From Acidimicrobiia bacterium (GTDB taxonomy: Bacteria; Actinomycetota; Acidimicrobiia; Acidimicrobiales; SKKL01), in the NCBI GenBank assembly GCA_016649895.1, contig JAENWR010000007.1, positions 1 through 61,828 of the forward strand: a DNA stretch of 61,828 nucleotides. The letters are read 5' to 3'. Position 1 is the first letter of the stretch. Each line of letters opens with the position of its first letter. A program made the translations under genes and the position numbers. The notes beneath the pieces are model-generated. The model was not told where the DNA came from, did not search any database, and saw nothing but the letters and a program-made list of their open reading frames with translations. Of this stretch, positions 35,646-45,964 are shown piece by piece.

Positions 35646-37409
35646 ATGCAACGTTCACGAACCGCCTGGTGGCGGTTGCTCGCGATCATCGCGGCGCTCG
35701 GACTGCTGGCCGCGGCCTGCGGTGACGACGACGGCGGCGACGGGGGCGACGATCCGACGACGGAGTCGACCGACGAGACCGACGACGGAGGTGGCGACGA
35801 CGACACCGACGACGCCGCCCCTCAGTACGGCGGCAGCATCGTCGTCGGCCTCGAAGCCGAGTCGAACACCTTCACGCCGGGGCCGGCCCAGCTCGCCAAC
35901 GGCGGCACCACCGTCGCCATGGCGATCTTCGACCCGTTGATGGCGCAGAACTCCGAGGGTGAGCTCGAGGGGTTCCTGGCCGAGACGCTCGAGCCGAACG
36001 AAGATCTCACCCAGTGGACACTAAAGCTCCGTGAGGGCATCCAGTTCCACGACGGGACGCCCCTCGACGCCGACACGCTGCTGTGGAACTTCGAGACGCT
36101 GCACTTCAGCGAGACGTCGCAGACACGCGGCTCGCTCGTCAGCGCCGGCGTCACGGGCATGGAGGTCGTCGACGAGCTCACCGTCCGCTACAACCTCAGC
36201 GAGCCGAACGCCGGCTTCCCCGACCTGCTGCGCCTCGAGGCCGGTTGGCCGATCTCGCGGGCGGCCTACGAGCTCGACCCCGAGAACTCCGACGACAACC
36301 TCGCCGGCACCGGCCCGTTCAAGCTGGAGAGCTGGACCCGCGACGGCGAGTTCGTCGCCGTCCGAAACGAGAACTACTGGCGTTCCGACGCCGGCGGCAA
36401 CCAGCTGCCGTACCTCGACCAGATCACGTTCCGGCCCATCACCGACGAGGACGCTCGGGTCAACAGCCTGGCCTCGGGCGACGTCGACATGATGCAGACG
36501 TTGCGTGGCAGCGCGGTGAAGCAGGTGCAGGCCCTCGTGGAGGAGGGCGGGTTCGACGCCAACATGCACATCGGCAACAACTCGGGCTCGGCGCTGCTCA
36601 ACGTGCTCGAGCCCCCGCTCGACGACCTCCGGATCCGCCAAGCGCTCGCGTACGCCGGCGATGCCGACCAGGTGCAGATCGTGCTCGGCGACGACGGGCT
36701 CACCGAGCCGAGCACCGGCTTCTTCAGCCAGGACAGCCCCTGGTACTCCGAGACCGCCGCCGAGGCATACCCGGGCTACGGCGGCCGCGATGTCGAGGCC
36801 GCCTCCGCTCTCGTCGAGGAGTACAAGAACGATCCCGAACGCTCCGACGACAAGGCAGTGGGAGAGACGGTCGACGTCGAGTACAGTTGCCCGCCGGATC
36901 CGAGCCTCATCGAGGTCTCCCAGCTCCAACAGCAGCTGTTCGAAGAGGTCGGGTTCACCGTCTCGCTCCGGCAGGTCGAGCAGGCGGCACACATCCAGAA
37001 CGCCATCGGGACGGCCGACCAGGAGCCGCCGTTCAAGGGCAACTACAGCATCAACTGCTGGAGGGCTGGTGGTGGCGAGGGCGATCCGCTCACCGCGCTG
37101 CAGTCCTTCTTCGGTCCGGTGGCCACCACGGCGGGCAACTTCGCCAACTTCACCAGCCCGGAGATCGACGAGCAGCTCGAGATCCTGCGCAACAACGCCG
37201 ACTTCGCCACCCGCTACGCGGCGGTGGAGCAGATCAGCATCATCTCGGCCCAGCAGGTGCCGATCCTGTGGTCGTCACCCACGCCGACCATCGTGGGCTA
37301 CCGCGACGTCATCCGCGGCGTGACCGATTGGAAGCTCCCCGACGGGGCGATGGGAACCGGCACGCCGCAATCGGTGGCCCGCTTCTACGAGGTGTGGATC
37401 GACGAATAG
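35646..37409 (+). CDS. Oligopeptide-type ABC substrate-binding lipoprotein
   Basis: A 587-residue SBP_bac_5 lipoprotein. The signal peptide ends in LGLLAAAC (Cys about 27). A 35-residue Asp/Thr/Glu linker follows. The two-lobed domain has IVVGLEAESNTFTPGPAQLANGG, LAETLEPNEDLTQWTLKLREGIQFHDGTPLDADTLLWNFE (written here only in pieces), GTGPFKLESWTRDGEF, RNENYW and FRPITDEDARV. Such proteins bind peptides or other solutes, but no permease or ATPase gene is adjacent. The start ATG at 35646 follows GGGGAGGAA. The paralogous pseudogene lies 4.6 kb upstream. Confidence 0.9.
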   Translation: MQRSRTAWWRLLAIIAALGLLAAACGDDDGGDGGDDPTTESTDETDDGGGDDDTDDAAPQYGGSIVVGLEAESNTFTPGPAQLANGGTTVAMAIFDPLMAQNSEGELEGFLAETLEPNEDLTQWTLKLREGIQFHDGTPLDADTLLWNFETLHFSETSQTRGSLVSAGVTGMEVVDELTVRYNLSEPNAGFPDLLRLEAGWPISRAAYELDPENSDDNLAGTGPFKLESWTRDGEFVAVRNENYWRSDAGGNQLPYLDQITFRPITDEDARVNSLASGDVDMMQTLRGSAVKQVQALVEEGGFDANMHIGNNSGSALLNVLEPPLDDLRIRQALAYAGDADQVQIVLGDDGLTEPSTGFFSQDSPWYSETAAEAYPGYGGRDVEAASALVEEYKNDPERSDDKAVGETVDVEYSCPPDPSLIEVSQLQQQLFEEVGFTVSLRQVEQAAHIQNAIGTADQEPPFKGNYSINCWRAGGGEGDPLTALQSFFGPVATTAGNFANFTSPEIDEQLEILRNNADFATRYAAVEQISIISAQQVPILWSSPTPTIVGYRDVIRGVTDWKLPDGAMGTGTPQSVARFYEVWIDE

Positions 37410-37454
37410 ACCCGATCCCACGTCGGCTTCGATCATGAGGTCGACCTGACCGTG

Positions 37455-37484
37455 GGGCCCCGGCTGCATCCGCAGCCGGGGCCC
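37455..37484 (+). terminator. Terminator hairpin after the intact binding-protein gene
   Basis: GGGCCCCGGCTGC (37455-37467) pairs perfectly with GCAGCCGGGGCCC (37472-37484) across an ATCC loop. It follows the stop by 45 bp and precedes the convergent marR gene by 27 bp, so it may also end that transcript. Confidence 0.75.
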
Positions 37485-37511
37485 TGTCGCGTCCGGCACC
37501 GGTGGCGCTGA

Positions 37512-37934
37512 TCAGCTATCGGTCGTCGGCAAACCCGCCCAGATCGGGTCGAGACGACTGCGCAGCCGTGACAGCTCCTCGAGGTGCGCTTCGGCGAGCG
37601 CCACGAGCTTCGCCTCGCCGTCGGTGGTGAGGCGCAGGCGCACGACCCGATGATCCTCCTCGTCGGCCACCCGCTCGATGAGGCCGGCCCGCGCGGCGCG
37701 ATCGACGAGCTCGACGGCACTGTGGTGACGCAGCATCAGGTGCTCGGCCACGTCGCCGATGGACGGCGGCCCGCCGTGTCCGCGGATGGCCAGCAAGAGC
37801 TGGTGCTGAGCACCCGTGAGTCCGACGGCTCGGGCTTGGTCGTCGCTCCATCGCAGGAAGCGCCGCAACCCGGAGCGGAAGCCCAACAGGCGCTCGAAGT
37901 CGGCATCGGCAAGGCCACGAGGTGGTCGATCCAT
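37512..37934 (-). CDS. MarR-family transcriptional regulator
   Basis: A 140-residue regulator. GLTGAQHQLLLAIRGHGGPPSIGDVAEHLMLRHHSAVELVDRAARAGLIERVADEEDHRVVRLRLTTDG is the MarR winged helix, with recognition helix SAVELVDRAARAG and the wing D-R-V-V-R-L. MarR proteins bind ligands and release DNA. It is divergent from the CLC gene and reads from a promoter whose -10 overlaps the operator at 37934-37948, so it probably regulates itself and the channel. Confidence 0.9.
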   Translation of the reverse strand: MDRPPRGLADADFERLLGFRSGLRRFLRWSDDQARAVGLTGAQHQLLLAIRGHGGPPSIGDVAEHLMLRHHSAVELVDRAARAGLIERVADEEDHRVVRLRLTTDGEAKLVALAEAHLEELSRLRSRLDPIWAGLPTTDS

Positions 37935-37952
37935 ATCGTGCCACGATAGACT
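37934..37952. promoter_or_regulatory. MarR-type inverted repeat and shared-TA bidirectional promoter
   Basis: TATCGTG-C-CACGATA (37934-37948) is a perfect odd-length inverted repeat. Overlapping it, ACGATAGACT (37943-37952) holds TATCGT for marR (8 nt before its ATG at 37934) and TAGACT for the CLC gene (9 nt before the ATG at 37962). The two hexamers share TA at 37947-37948. Binding here would cover both promoters. Confidence 0.68.
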
Positions 37953-37961
37953 TTGGAACTC

Positions 37962-39689
37962 ATGGTTGCACATACCCCCACCCGACGTCTCCTGCTCCTC
38001 TCCGCCATCGCTGCCGTCCTCGGTGTCGTGGGCGGGGGGGCGGCGTGGGTACTCGTCCACCTCATCGACCTCATCACCAACCTGTCGCTCTTCCAACGCT
38101 CCACCTTCGATACCCCCGTGCTCGGCGAGCTCGACACCGGCCCGCTGCTGTTCGTCGCTGCCATGGGGGGAGCCGTCCTCATCAGCCTCCTCGCCAAGTG
38201 GGCACCGCTCATCCGAGGACACGGCATCCCCGAGACGATGGAGGCGGTGCTCACCAAGCAGAGCCGCATCGCCCCCCGCACCGCCATCGCCAAGCCGATC
38301 TCCGCCGCCATCGCCATCGGCACCGGCGCTCCGTTCGGCGCCGAGGGGCCCATCATCGTCACGGGCGGGTCCATCGGGTCGCTGCTCGGCCAGGTCATCC
38401 CGGTCTCCCCCGCCGAACGCAAGATCCTCCTCGCTGCGGGCGCCGCGGCCGGAATGGCCGCCACGTTCGGCTCGCCGCTCGCCGCGGTCGTGCTCGCCAT
38501 CGAGCTGCTCCTGTTCGAGTTCTCGACCCGCGCGTTCGTCCCCCTCGTGGTGGCCACCGCCATCGCCGGCGGGATGCATACGGCCCTCTTCGAGGAAGGC
38601 CCGCTCTTCTCGGTTCCCTCCCACGACTTCGCCGGGCTCGAGGTGCTCCCCGCGTTCGTCCTGCTCGGACTCGCCTGCGGCGTGCTCGCCATCGTCATCT
38701 CCAAGGGCCTCTTCGCCATCGAGACCGGCTACCGGCGTCTCCCGGTGAGCGACTTCTGGCATCCGGTGATCGGAGCAGCCGGCTTCGCCACCGTCGGCCT
38801 CTTCGTCCCCCGGGCCCTCGGCGTCGGCTACGACGCCATCGGCGATGTGCTCGCCGGCGAGCTCGCAGTGGGCACCGTCGCCGTCCTCGCCACCGCAAAG
38901 CTGGTCGCGTGGTGGTTGGCCCTCGGTTCTGGTACATCCGGCGGCACGCTGGCCCCGATCCTGCTCATCAGCGCCTCGTTCGGCAGCGTGGTCGGTGCCG
39001 GGATCAACGAGATCCTCCCGGGTCCCGAGGTCGCCCTCGGGGCCTTCGCCATCGTGGCGATGGCCGCCACCTTCGGTGCCGCCAGCCGCGCCACCTTCAC
39101 CTCGATGGTGTTCGTCTTCGAGCTCACCCTCGACTACGACGTCATCCTGCCCCTGATGCTCGCCACCGTCGTCGCCGACCTCGTCTACAGCGCGGTCTGC
39201 GACGACAGCCTCATGACCGAGAAGCTGCGCCGACGCGGCCTTCGCATCGGCCGCCACTACGGCGTCGATCCGTTCACCACCGCGTCGGTCGGCCAGATCA
39301 TGACCAGATCGGTGTCCACCCTCGACGCCAGCTCCACCGTCGGCGAAGCCCGCACAGCCTTCGTGGGCGGCGGTCACGGTGCCTATCCAGTCGTCGAGCA
39401 CGGTAAGCTCGTGGGCATCATCAGCCGCAGCGACGTGCTGCGCGAGGGGGTCGACGAGGACGCATCGCTGCTCGAGCTGGCCAGCCGCGACGTCGTCACC
39501 GTGTCGTCCCACGAGAGCGCTCAAGCGGCGATGCGGGTCATGCTCGACGAGCTCGTCGAACACGTCCCCGTCGTCGATCACGACGAGTTGGTCGGCATCT
39601 GCACCCGTACCGACCTGTTGAAGGTGCGCCGCAACCAGCTCGGGCTCGAGAAGACCGAATCAGGCATGGCGCCGCTGCGACGGCGCTGA
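37962..39689 (+). CDS. CLC chloride channel/antiporter with C-terminal CBS domains
   Basis: A 575-residue CLC protein. The selectivity motifs GHGIPETMEAV, GTGAPFGAEGPI (G-x-x-G-x-E-G-P) and GSGTSGGTLAPIL are present. About 10 hydrophobic segments occupy residues 10-400. Two CBS domains follow (IMTRSVSTLDASSTVGEARTAF and VVTVSSHESAQAAMRVML), which often sense adenosine nucleotides. Direction of transport (channel or H+/Cl- exchange) is not resolved. The ATG at 37962 is used; a TTG at 37953 is also in frame. Confidence 0.94.
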   Translation: MVAHTPTRRLLLLSAIAAVLGVVGGGAAWVLVHLIDLITNLSLFQRSTFDTPVLGELDTGPLLFVAAMGGAVLISLLAKWAPLIRGHGIPETMEAVLTKQSRIAPRTAIAKPISAAIAIGTGAPFGAEGPIIVTGGSIGSLLGQVIPVSPAERKILLAAGAAAGMAATFGSPLAAVVLAIELLLFEFSTRAFVPLVVATAIAGGMHTALFEEGPLFSVPSHDFAGLEVLPAFVLLGLACGVLAIVISKGLFAIETGYRRLPVSDFWHPVIGAAGFATVGLFVPRALGVGYDAIGDVLAGELAVGTVAVLATAKLVAWWLALGSGTSGGTLAPILLISASFGSVVGAGINEILPGPEVALGAFAIVAMAATFGAASRATFTSMVFVFELTLDYDVILPLMLATVVADLVYSAVCDDSLMTEKLRRRGLRIGRHYGVDPFTTASVGQIMTRSVSTLDASSTVGEARTAFVGGGHGAYPVVEHGKLVGIISRSDVLREGVDEDASLLELASRDVVTVSSHESAQAAMRVMLDELVEHVPVVDHDELVGICTRTDLLKVRRNQLGLEKTESGMAPLRRR

Positions 39690-39844
39690 CCTGCGGCGCC
39701 GAACGTGCGCCACCGAGGGGAGGAACCCCCAGGAGGCCCATCGGCGTGGAGCGCCGCGCATCCAACCACCTAGGCGCACGCCCCAGCCGGAACACCCGGG
39801 GCCTCGATGGGGTTGTGCCTGGTGTGGAACCTCGCCGAACGACC

Positions 39845-40455
39845 ATGCTCCAGCGGCCGCTGCCCGGCAGCGTCGTCGCCGCGTACCGCAAGGACCCGGC
39901 GATCCGCGGCGTCGGTGTCGTCGAGTTGGTCCTCTACCCCGGATTGTGGGCGTTGGCGGTACACCGCGTGTCCAACCGACTGTGGCGCACGGGCATCCCC
40001 TTCGTCCCCCGCCTTCTCTCCCAAGCCGTGCGCATGATCACCGGGGTCGAGATCCACCCTGGCGCCACCATCGGCAGGCGACTGTTCATCGACCACGGCG
40101 CGGGAGTGGTCATCGGTGAGACGGCCGAGATCGGCGACGACGTGATGATGTACCACGGGGTCACGTTGGGCGGCCACGGGTGGTGGGCCGATGCCAAGGG
40201 ATCGCGCCGTCACCCACGCATTGGCGACGACGTCACGCTCGGCGTGGGGGCGTCGGTGCTCGGCGATATCACCGTCGGAGCACACAGCCGCATCGGCCCG
40301 CACACCATCGTCATCGACGACGTCCCTCCCGACTCCATCGTCGTCGCGCCGAAGGGACGCATCCGCGTCCAGCGAGGCGTGCGGATCGATGACGACGCAG
40401 GCGCCGACCTCATCGAGCCGACCTGGCTCGAGAACCACGAGATGGGAGCACTCTG

Positions 40456-40456
<1 letters not shown>
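39845..40456 (+). CDS. cysE: Serine O-acetyltransferase
   Basis: A 203-residue CysE, which makes O-acetylserine for cysteine synthesis. The left-handed beta-helix contains the typical [48 protein letters not shown] region, with catalytic Asp/His in FIDHG. Its C-terminal [16 protein letters not shown] is normal. The ATG at 39845 is chosen because the family starts near here. cysK follows with a 1-bp overlap, so both are co-transcribed. Confidence 0.95.
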
Positions 40457-41382
<926 letters not shown>

Positions 41383-41392
41383 CCGAGGGCGG

Positions 41393-41416
41393 GCCAGATC
41401 GAGCGGACGCTCTGGC
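41393..41416 (+). terminator. Possible terminator after cysK
   Basis: GAGCG (41401-41405) pairs with CGCTC (41408-41412), extended by GCCA (41393-41396) and TGGC (41413-41416), with a four-base bulge. It lies 11 bp after cysK and 38 bp before the next gene. Confidence 0.4.
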
Positions 41417-41453
41417 TACCACCTCCGGATGGGCACCTCGTAACGTTCGCCGG

Positions 41454-43268
41454 ATGCTCGACGAGCCCCACTCTGCGATTCCGCTGTCGTCCGCTCCCCC
41501 GCTGCGCTCGCTCTGGCGCTACGCCGACCAGCACCGGGGCCAGGTCGTGTTCGCGTTCGTGATGTCGGTGATCAACAAGATCTGCGACATCGCGCCCGAG
41601 CTGCTCATCGGTGCCGCGGTCGACGTGGTCGTCAACACCGACGAGTCGTTCATCGGCCGGCTGTTCGGGGTCGAGGACCGCTTCGAGCAGCTGACGATCC
41701 TGGTGATCATCACCGTCGTGGCCTGGCTGGCCGAGTCGCTCACCGAGTACCTGGCCGTCCTCAACTGGCGAAACCTCGCACAGGCCATCCAGCACGACGC
41801 CCGCATGGACGCCTACCGCCACGTCCAGGATCTCGAGGTCGCCTACTTCGAGGACCAGACATCGGGCGGGCTCATGACCGTGCTGAACGACGACGTGAAC
41901 CAACTCGAGCGGTTCCTCGACATGGGCCCGCACAAGATCATCATCACTGCGGCCAACGTGGTGTTCGTCGGCATCACGTTCGCGATCATCTCGCCGCTGC
42001 TGATGGGGCTGGCGTTCGTCCCCATCCCGGTGATCATCGCCGGCTCGCTCATCTACCAACAGCAACTCGAGTCGCGCTACGCCCGGGTGCGCCGGGCCGC
42101 TGGTGCCATCGGCGACACGCTCACCAACGGCATCGGCGGCATCGCCACCATCAAGGCGTTCAATGCCGAGGCACGCGAGGTGGCACGGGTCGACGTCGAC
42201 AGCGAGCACTACCGGGCCGTCAACCAGGACGCCATCCGCCTCTCCACCGCCTTCCGGCCGCTCATCCGCACGGCGGTGCTGGTGGGGTTCACCATGACCC
42301 TGCTCGTCGGCGGGCGAGCTGCGCTGCGGGGCGAGCTCGCCGTCGGCCTGTTCTCTGTGCTCGTCTACATGACCCAGCGCCTGTTGTGGCCGCTCACCGA
42401 CCTGGGTGAGACGCTCGACCTCTACCAGCGGGCCATGGCGTCGTGCCGACGGATCTTCGGCCTGCTCGAGGCCAAGCCGACCATCCTGCCGGGCAGACGC
42501 GAGCTGCCCGCTCCGGTTCGCGGCGCGGTCCGCTTCGACGACGTGCGCTTCGCCTACACCAGCGGCGACGAGGTGCTGAAAGGCGTCACCCTCGACGTGC
42601 CGGCCGGCGAGACCCATGCCATCGTCGGCGCCACCGGCTCGGGCAAGTCGACGGTGGTGAAGCTGCTGCTGCGCCTCTACGAGCCGACGGCCGGGCGCAT
42701 CACCATCGACGGCGAACCGATCGACGAGCTCACCTTCACGTCGCTCCGCGGCGCCATCGGCTTCGTCGCCCAGGACGTGTTCCTCTTCCACGGCACCGTG
42801 CGCGAGAACCTCACCTACGGCCGCCCCGACGCCACCGCCACCGAGGTGCGCCGCGCCGCCGAGCTGGCCGAAGCCGACGGGTTCATCACCGCGATGCCGA
42901 ACGGCTACGACACCGTGGTGGGCGAGCGCGGCCAGAAGCTCTCGGGCGGCCAGCGCCAGCGGCTCACCATCGCCCGCGCCATCCTGCGCGACCCCGCCGT
43001 GCTCGTGCTCGACGAGGCCACCTCGGCCGTCGACAACGAGACCGAGGCCGCCATCCAGCGCTCGATCGACCACGTGTCGACCGACCGCACCACGATCGTC
43101 ATCGCCCATCGCCTGTCGACGGTGCGCCACGCCCACCGCATCCACGTGATGGAGGCCGGCCGGATCATCGAGACCGGCACCCACGAGGAACTGGTCGAGC
43201 TGGGTGGGCTCTACGCCGCACTGTGGCGGGTGCAGACCGGCGAGGCCGGCACCGTCGACCTCGTGTGA
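41454..43268 (+). CDS. ABC exporter half-transporter (permease-ATPase fusion)
   Basis: A 604-residue type-IV ABC exporter. Six membrane segments occupy about residues 25-310. The nucleotide-binding domain has Walker [21 protein letters not shown], signature [16 protein letters not shown], Walker [14 protein letters not shown] and switch His IVIAHRLST. It should work as a dimer exporting lipids, drugs or peptides; the substrate is not evident. TAACGT lies 7 nt before the ATG, so it may be leaderless. Confidence 0.94.
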   Translation: MLDEPHSAIPLSSAPPLRSLWRYADQHRGQVVFAFVMSVINKICDIAPELLIGAAVDVVVNTDESFIGRLFGVEDRFEQLTILVIITVVAWLAESLTEYLAVLNWRNLAQAIQHDARMDAYRHVQDLEVAYFEDQTSGGLMTVLNDDVNQLERFLDMGPHKIIITAANVVFVGITFAIISPLLMGLAFVPIPVIIAGSLIYQQQLESRYARVRRAAGAIGDTLTNGIGGIATIKAFNAEAREVARVDVDSEHYRAVNQDAIRLSTAFRPLIRTAVLVGFTMTLLVGGRAALRGELAVGLFSVLVYMTQRLLWPLTDLGETLDLYQRAMASCRRIFGLLEAKPTILPGRRELPAPVRGAVRFDDVRFAYTSGDEVLKGVTLDVPAGETHAIVGATGSGKSTVVKLLLRLYEPTAGRITIDGEPIDELTFTSLRGAIGFVAQDVFLFHGTVRENLTYGRPDATATEVRRAAELAEADGFITAMPNGYDTVVGERGQKLSGGQRQRLTIARAILRDPAVLVLDEATSAVDNETEAAIQRSIDHVSTDRTTIVIAHRLSTVRHAHRIHVMEAGRIIETGTHEELVELGGLYAALWRVQTGEAGTVDLV

Positions 43269-43320
43269 CCTCCCAGCTGGCCGGGTACTCATCCTGCACG
43301 CGAGAGGAAGGACGGGTGAC

Positions 43321-43590
43321 ATGCCAAAGAGCGATCACGGACCATCCATCAAGGATCCGGAGCAGTACGAAGCCATGCGCGACGACGGGATGAGCAAGGA
43401 GAAGGCAGCTCGCATCTCCAACCAGTCCGACAACGAGAGCCGCTCGACGGTCGGGAGGCGGGGCGGCGACGCCGAGGACTACGAGGACCGCACCAAGGAC
43501 GAGCTGCTCGAACGGGCGCGCGAGATCGGCATCGAAGGACGCTCGAAGATGGACAAGGGCGACCTCATCGACGCGCTGCGCAACCACTGA
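43321..43590 (+). CDS. Small acidic Rho-N-like (SAP-type) protein
   Basis: An 89-residue hydrophilic protein. The C-terminal 40 residues (YEDRTKDELLERAREIGIEGRSKMDKGDLIDALRNH) form the helix-extended-helix of the Rho N-terminal/SAP class, thought to bind nucleic acid. Its N-terminal SIKDPEQYEAMRDDGMSKEKAARISNQ resembles proteins annotated as DUF7218 in actinobacteria. Function is unknown. AGAGGAAGG precedes it at a good distance. The DksA-like gene follows 7 bp later, so they may be co-transcribed. Confidence 0.8.
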   Translation: MPKSDHGPSIKDPEQYEAMRDDGMSKEKAARISNQSDNESRSTVGRRGGDAEDYEDRTKDELLERAREIGIEGRSKMDKGDLIDALRNH

Positions 43591-43597
43591 CGTCGGC

Positions 43598-43966
43598 ATG
43601 GCCGCCGAGGCGTTGAGCGATGCCGAGCGGCGCGTGCTCCAAGAGCAGCTCGTCGACGAGCGTCAGCACGTCGAGCGCCGTCTCGCCGCGCTCGTGCAGA
43701 GCTTCGACGACCTGGTGGCTGCCGCCGACCTCGAACCGCCCGATGACGAGCACGATCCCGATGGCACCACCGCGTACGAGCGGGCACAGTTCGCATCGAT
43801 GGCTGAGGCATCACGTCTGCGCCTCACCCAGATCGACCGCGCCCTGGCGCAGCTCGCCGATGGTCGCTACGGCACCTGCGAGACGTGCGGACAGCCCATC
43901 GGTGAGGAGCGGTTGGCGATCCTCCCGTCGGCCACCCGCTGCGTCACCTGCGCGGCCGGCAACTAG
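43598..43966 (+). CDS. DksA/TraR-type zinc-finger protein
   Basis: A 122-residue protein. A coiled-coil N-terminus (ERRVLQEQLVDERQHVERRLAALVQSFDDLV) and a C4 zinc finger (Cys94, Cys97, Cys115, Cys118 in YGTCETCGQPI and TRCVTC) define the DksA/TraR family. The DxxDxA tip motif of true DksA is not clear, so action on RNA polymerase is uncertain; RbpA/CarD-like or stress roles are alternatives. Its stop overlaps the convergent DUF427 gene by 4 bp. Confidence 0.85.
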   Translation: MAAEALSDAERRVLQEQLVDERQHVERRLAALVQSFDDLVAAADLEPPDDEHDPDGTTAYERAQFASMAEASRLRLTQIDRALAQLADGRYGTCETCGQPIGEERLAILPSATRCVTCAAGN

Positions 43967-44322
43967 CTCGGCTGGCCGTCGACCGTGATCTCCACCCGAT
44001 CGGGGTAGAACGACAAGTACCCCGCGATGTCGGCGGCGTTGGCGAGCGGGGTCTCGTAGCTCCACACGATGCCGTCGTGGGACTCGCCGCCCACCTCGGC
44101 CGACCAGTACGACGCTTCGCCCTTGAACGGGCAGGTGGTGTGGAACGTGGTCGCCCGCAGGAGGTCCATCCGGACGTCGTCGCGGGGCAGGTAGTAACGA
44201 GTCGGCAGCCCGGTCTCGTCGAGGAGGAGTGGCCGATCGGTCGACGCCAGCACCTCATCACCGAGGCGAACCTCGACGTGCGCGTCGCTCAGGCTGATGG
44301 TGACGGTGTGGCCAGTGGTCAT
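43963..44322 (-). CDS. DUF427-family protein
   Basis: A 119-residue beta-rich protein. GDEVLASTDRPLLLDETGLPTRYYLPRDDVRMDLL and TTFHTTCPFKGEASYWS and WSYETPLANAADIAGYLSFYPDRVEI are the conserved DUF427 segments. Function is unknown. Such small barrels are common in actinobacteria. The start is the ATG at 44322. Confidence 0.9.
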   Translation of the reverse strand: MTTGHTVTISLSDAHVEVRLGDEVLASTDRPLLLDETGLPTRYYLPRDDVRMDLLRATTFHTTCPFKGEASYWSAEVGGESHDGIVWSYETPLANAADIAGYLSFYPDRVEITVDGQPS

Positions 44323-44464
44323 GTCCGGTCCAACGGCTCCTCACGCCGGGGAATTCCCGGGACTATGCCGCTCTTGCCCCTCGCCAGTGACCCTTGGGGA
44401 CGATCGTGGCCCCGCCCGGAGACCACACCGTCCCGACGGCCGAGCCGTCAGCCGGGCTCGCTCG

Positions 44465-45964
44465 TCACACGCAGATCTCGTCGCGGACCTTCGCGGCAGC
44501 CCGCTCAGCTCGGTTGGCGGCGAACCACTCATCTGCGTAGGCGGGACGCCAGGTATCGCAGATCACCGCCTCGACGTCGTCCCGCAGCTCGACCGGCAGC
44601 TCGTCGAGCGAGGCGGCCAGGACGGGAACCGCATCGTCGGACAGCTCGGCCAGGTACGCCACGTCGACCGGCCTGCCATCGAGCGTCCGGGCGATGTTGT
44701 GCTCGGCCACGACCCGTTCCGGGTTCATGAGGTTGACCACGACCAGGGTGGCCAGCCCGGTGGCCGCGACGGCTGCCGGCCACCAGGTGCGTCGCCACGG
44801 CACCACGAGGTAGATCCCCACCGCCACGAACACCACGCCGAGCCACCAGGCGAAGATCGTGGAGAGCACGCGCAGCATGGTGAGCCCGAACGCATCCTCG
44901 TAGAGCCCCAGCCGGCTGATCGCCACTGCCACCACCGCCATCGTCAGTGCCGCCGCTGCCCCGTTGAGCACAGCGACCGAGCGTCGGGCCGCCACCTCTC
45001 GCCCCGCCAACCGATGGATGCCGAGGAGCACGACGAGGGTGATTCCTGCGGCCCACAGCAGCTGGAAGAAGCCCGAGCGGGCGTGCTCGGCGGCGGTGAG
45101 CCCAGTCGTCTCGAGGATGTAGGTGTCGCCGGCGCGGGCGGCCACCAGCTGGGCCACGGCGAAGAGGCCGTAGACCCCGACGAGGCCGCCGAGCACCACG
45201 GTCACCTCGGTGGCACCCAATGGCCGCCCGAGGGCGCCCTCGTCGCTCGGGTCGAGCTCGCCGTCGCCGCCGCCGACCGCCGCCCACAGCAGCGCACAGC
45301 CGACCCAGATGCCGAACATGACGCCGACCGCATCCCCGAGCCACGGACCCGGATCGAGCGGCAGTGAGAAGAACGAGGCGAACACCGCGTCGGCCGAAGC
45401 GAGGAGGAGCCCGAGCACCGCAAGCAGCGGCACGGCGAGTCCGACCCCTCGCATGACGCTGCGAAGCTGGTCGCGGTTGCCAGGGGCCAGCGGAGCGAGC
45501 ACCGCCAACCGGTCCATCAGGCGCAGCGGCGAGTAGACCGCACCGGGGACGAGCGTCACCGCCCTCGCCACCAGGCGGCTGACGGCCAGGTCGAGCAGGT
45601 CGCCGCGCCGGGCGAGAAGTGCGGCGACGCCGAGGAGGCCGAGCGCCGCCATGGCGTTGAGCACCAGGAGCCACTCGCTCGCACGCACGACGAGGAACAC
45701 CGCCATGAGGGGTGCCAGGCCGAGCAGCACCTGGGCCGGGCGGTTCGTCACCTCGCCGCTCACCAGGAGCACGACCGCCAAGGCGAGGATCGTGCCCGCG
45801 CCCGCCATGCCGCCCATGTCGGACCGCAGCACCAGCTCGACGCACACACCCGTGGTGAGGAGGGCGAGGAGTAGCCAGCGGGTGCGGCGAGAATCGGCTC
45901 GGGGGCGCTCAGTGGCGACATCGTCGGCGTCGGGGCCGCGGACCGGACGGGCAGGAGCGTTCAT
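44465..45964 (-). CDS. DUF4173-type integral membrane protein
   Basis: A 499-residue protein with about 11 hydrophobic segments, of the DUF4153/DUF4173 type: MDRLAVLAPLAPGNRDQLRSVMRGVGLAVPLLAVLGLLLASADAVFASFF, GFFQLLWAAGITLVVLLGIHRLAG and VVNLMNPERVVAEHNIARTLDGRPVDVAYLAELSDDAVPVLA. The last piece is a typical extracytoplasmic end. Function is unknown. It overlaps the sensor kinase gene by 4 bp (ATGA), so it is the third gene of a regulator-kinase-membrane protein operon and could be a target or accessory of that system. Confidence 0.85.
   Translation of the reverse strand: MNAPARPVRGPDADDVATERPRADSRRTRWLLLALLTTGVCVELVLRSDMGGMAGAGTILALAVVLLVSGEVTNRPAQVLLGLAPLMAVFLVVRASEWLLVLNAMAALGLLGVAALLARRGDLLDLAVSRLVARAVTLVPGAVYSPLRLMDRLAVLAPLAPGNRDQLRSVMRGVGLAVPLLAVLGLLLASADAVFASFFSLPLDPGPWLGDAVGVMFGIWVGCALLWAAVGGGDGELDPSDEGALGRPLGATEVTVVLGGLVGVYGLFAVAQLVAARAGDTYILETTGLTAAEHARSGFFQLLWAAGITLVVLLGIHRLAGREVAARRSVAVLNGAAAALTMAVVAVAISRLGLYEDAFGLTMLRVLSTIFAWWLGVVFVAVGIYLVVPWRRTWWPAAVAATGLATLVVVNLMNPERVVAEHNIARTLDGRPVDVAYLAELSDDAVPVLAASLDELPVELRDDVEAVICDTWRPAYADEWFAANRAERAAAKVRDEICV

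Noticed and set aside
37512..39581. 689-codon minus-strand frame over the CLC gene joined to marR
   Set aside because: Only the last 140 residues are MarR; the upstream part mirrors the CLC channel.
39690..39844. Riboswitch or T-box before cysE
   Set aside because: The 155-bp gap is GC-rich with weak pairings, but no SAM, cobalamin or T-box core motif could be recognised.
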